DNA of 64,000 nt, taken from NCBI RefSeq assembly GCF_035497915.1, contig NZ_DATJCS010000015.1, positions 1 to 64,000 on the forward strand, read 5' to 3'. The DNA is from Serpens sp035497915. GTDB lineage: Bacteria > Pseudomonadota > Gammaproteobacteria > Pseudomonadales > Pseudomonadaceae. The notes under the pieces were generated by a model. The model saw only the letters and a program-made list of their open reading frames with translations, did not search any database and was not told where the DNA came from. A program made the position numbers and the translations under genes. Shown here piece after piece: positions 62,759 to 64,000 of this stretch (the stretch's first letter is position 1; every line of letters begins with the position of its first letter).

Positions 62759-63745
62759 ATGCAATCCCGCCTGTTCGCCCTGGCTCTGACCAGCGCCCTG
62801 TTCGCCGGCGCGCCCGTGATGGCCGCCACCGTGTATGTCGCCAACGAAGGCGCCGGCAGCCTGACCATCATTGACGAGGACGCCGCCTCCACCCGCACGA
62901 TTGCCTTGGAGGTGCTGCCGCACAACCTGGATCTCACGCCCGACGGCAAGTCCCTGCTGATTGTCGGCATGCCCGCTGGCCACGGAAGCCACGGCAATCA
63001 TGACGAAGGCGGTCGGCTGCTGATGCTGGATGCGCTGAATCCCGCCGCCTCACCCACCACCGTTGCCGTGGGCGGTCATCCGGCCCATGTGGTGCCCGAT
63101 GCCAGCGGCAAATGGGCGTTCATCACCGATGCGGACAGCCATGCGGTGCTGGTCGTCGACCTGGCCGCCCGGCGCGTGGTGCACCGCATCCCGGTCGGCC
63201 GTTACCCCCACGGCCTGCGCCTGTCCCCGGACGGCCGCAGCCTGGCGGTGGCCAACCGCGACAGCGGCGATGTCAGCCTGATCGACGTGCAACGCCGCGC
63301 AGAAGTCGCACGCATCGCGGTCGGCAGCCAACCGGTGCAGGTGGCCTTCGCCCCCGACGGCCAGCGCCTGTTCGTCTCGCTCAGCGGCGAGAACGCCGTG
63401 GCGGCGGTGGACGTACGGCGCCGCACGCTGCTTGACCGCTACCCGGTCGGCCCCGGTCCCATCCAGTTGTCCGTCTCGCCCGATGGCCAGCAGTTGATCG
63501 TGGCCAATCAGGGCAGCGCACAGGCGCCCGGGCACAACCTGTCGATCCTGGATGCCGCCAGCGGCCGGCTCCTGGCCAGCCCCGAAGTCGGCAAGGGCGC
63601 CCACGGCGTGTCCATCGCAGACGGCACGCGCGCCTACATCAGCAATGCCTTCGACGCCAGCGTGTCGGTGGTCGACCTGAACAGCCATCGGGAACTGACC
63701 CGCTACCCGACCGCCGCCGGCCCCAACGGCATTGTGGCGCGCTGA
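62759..63745 (+). CDS. Secreted YVTN-type beta-propeller protein with His-rich loop
   Basis: 328 residues. Signal peptide to VMAAT, then about six or seven repeats of the YVTN/NHL type (TVYVANEGAGSLTIID, SPDGRSLAVANRDSGDVSLID, YISNAFDASVSVVDL). Between blades one and two is MPAGHGSHGNHDEGG, a possible copper site. No catalytic motif. Its own CopR-type promoter and position before copA suggest a periplasmic metal-handling or scaffold role. Not part of the classic copABCD set. Confidence 0.85.
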   Translation: MQSRLFALALTSALFAGAPVMAATVYVANEGAGSLTIIDEDAASTRTIALEVLPHNLDLTPDGKSLLIVGMPAGHGSHGNHDEGGRLLMLDALNPAASPTTVAVGGHPAHVVPDASGKWAFITDADSHAVLVVDLAARRVVHRIPVGRYPHGLRLSPDGRSLAVANRDSGDVSLIDVQRRAEVARIAVGSQPVQVAFAPDGQRLFVSLSGENAVAAVDVRRRTLLDRYPVGPGPIQLSVSPDGQQLIVANQGSAQAPGHNLSILDAASGRLLASPEVGKGAHGVSIADGTRAYISNAFDASVSVVDLNSHRELTRYPTAAGPNGIVAR

Positions 63746-63785
63746 GCTCGCGCATCTTTTTGACTCATAGGGATATCCACCTCGC

Positions 63786-64000
63786 ATGCATTCCACACCT
63801 TCCCGACGCACCTTGCTCAAGGGCCTGGCCGCCGGCGGCGCATTCGCCGGCCTGGGCCTGTGGCGCCCGCCGGTCTGGGCGCTGACCAGCCCCGGCCAGC
63901 CGACCGTGCTGGCCGGCACCGAATTCGACCTGACCATCGACGCGCTAGACGTCGACTTCACCGGCAGGCGGCGCACCGCCATGGCCATCAACGGCTCGAT
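63786..64000 (+). CDS. copA: Multicopper oxidase CopA, N-terminal part
   Basis: Cut by the window end after about 71 residues. A Tat signal (SRRTLLKGLAAGGAFAGLGLW) is followed by LTIDALDVDFTGRRRTAMAINGS, the start of the first cupredoxin domain of the CopA copper-resistance oxidases. It should oxidise Cu+ in the periplasm after export folded by Tat. 40 bases after the beta-propeller gene, so probably co-transcribed. Confidence 0.88.
   Translation, partial: MHSTPSRRTLLKGLAAGGAFAGLGLWRPPVWALTSPGQPTVLAGTEFDLTIDALDVDFTGRRRTAMAINGS

Overview
The window is a 64-kb piece of a GC-rich gammaproteobacterial chromosome, almost certainly Pseudomonas or a close relative. Much of it follows a backbone order that I recall from Pseudomonas chromosomes (dacB, rlmKL, rmf, pyrD; gdhB; the moxR/bat operon; pepN to nadK; fadH). 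It also carries many Pseudomonas-type REP hairpins. I see no tRNA, rRNA, CRISPR array, prophage or intact insertion sequence.

Layout. 0-2.6 kb: carboxynorspermidine dehydrogenase, a small exported protein and YggL. 2.6-7.4 kb: a TRAP transporter operon (dctPQM), followed by a deletion scar where an enhancer-binding regulator and a 3-hydroxybutyrate dehydrogenase gene, convergent to each other, have each lost their 3' part. 7.4-17 kb: dacB, a CHASE/PAS/GGDEF diguanylate cyclase, rlmKL, rmf, pyrD and two small conserved genes. 17-22 kb: the giant NAD-glutamate dehydrogenase gdhB. 22-29.3 kb: moxR, DUF58, DUF4381 and bat (Aerotolerance) operon. 29.5-32.3 kb: a YdfG-like reductase and a chemoreceptor. 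32.4-41 kb: a REP cluster, pepN, a Zn-ribbon protein, yeaC, rhomboid, phosphatase and nadK, a DUF1853 protein and a single-domain Rossmann protein. 41-49 kb: a PLP-dependent desulfhydrase-like enzyme, a coiled-coil protein, fadH, a nitrilase-like protein without cysteine, an AraC regulator and an MFS transporter. 49.4-56.4 kb: a phosphopantetheinyl transferase, then a MocR-type regulator divergent from an operon of a BenE-type transporter, a YggS-like PLP protein, a class III aminotransferase and a second-type glyA. 56.5-57.5 kb: a Cys-rich lipoprotein and a Yip1-like membrane protein. 57.6-64 kb: a copper-response island with copRS divergent from a P-type ATPase, a DUF411 protein, a beta-propeller protein and the start of the CopA multicopper oxidase.

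Three systems deserve attention. (1) Dyads of the form GTCC-N8-GGAC lie upstream of both dctP and the hbdH remnant, each beside a -24/-12 promoter candidate. They imply that the truncated regulator once drove both, so the TRAP transporter probably served hydroxybutyrate-type acids and may now lack its activator. (2) The MocR cluster brings together four PLP-fold proteins and a transporter under one control region. (3) Two promoters in the copper island carry a CopR-type box, a second conserved block and a TAGGnT -10 element at identical spacings.

Starts were chosen from ribosome binding sites and family N-termini. All homology statements come from reading motifs, not from searches.
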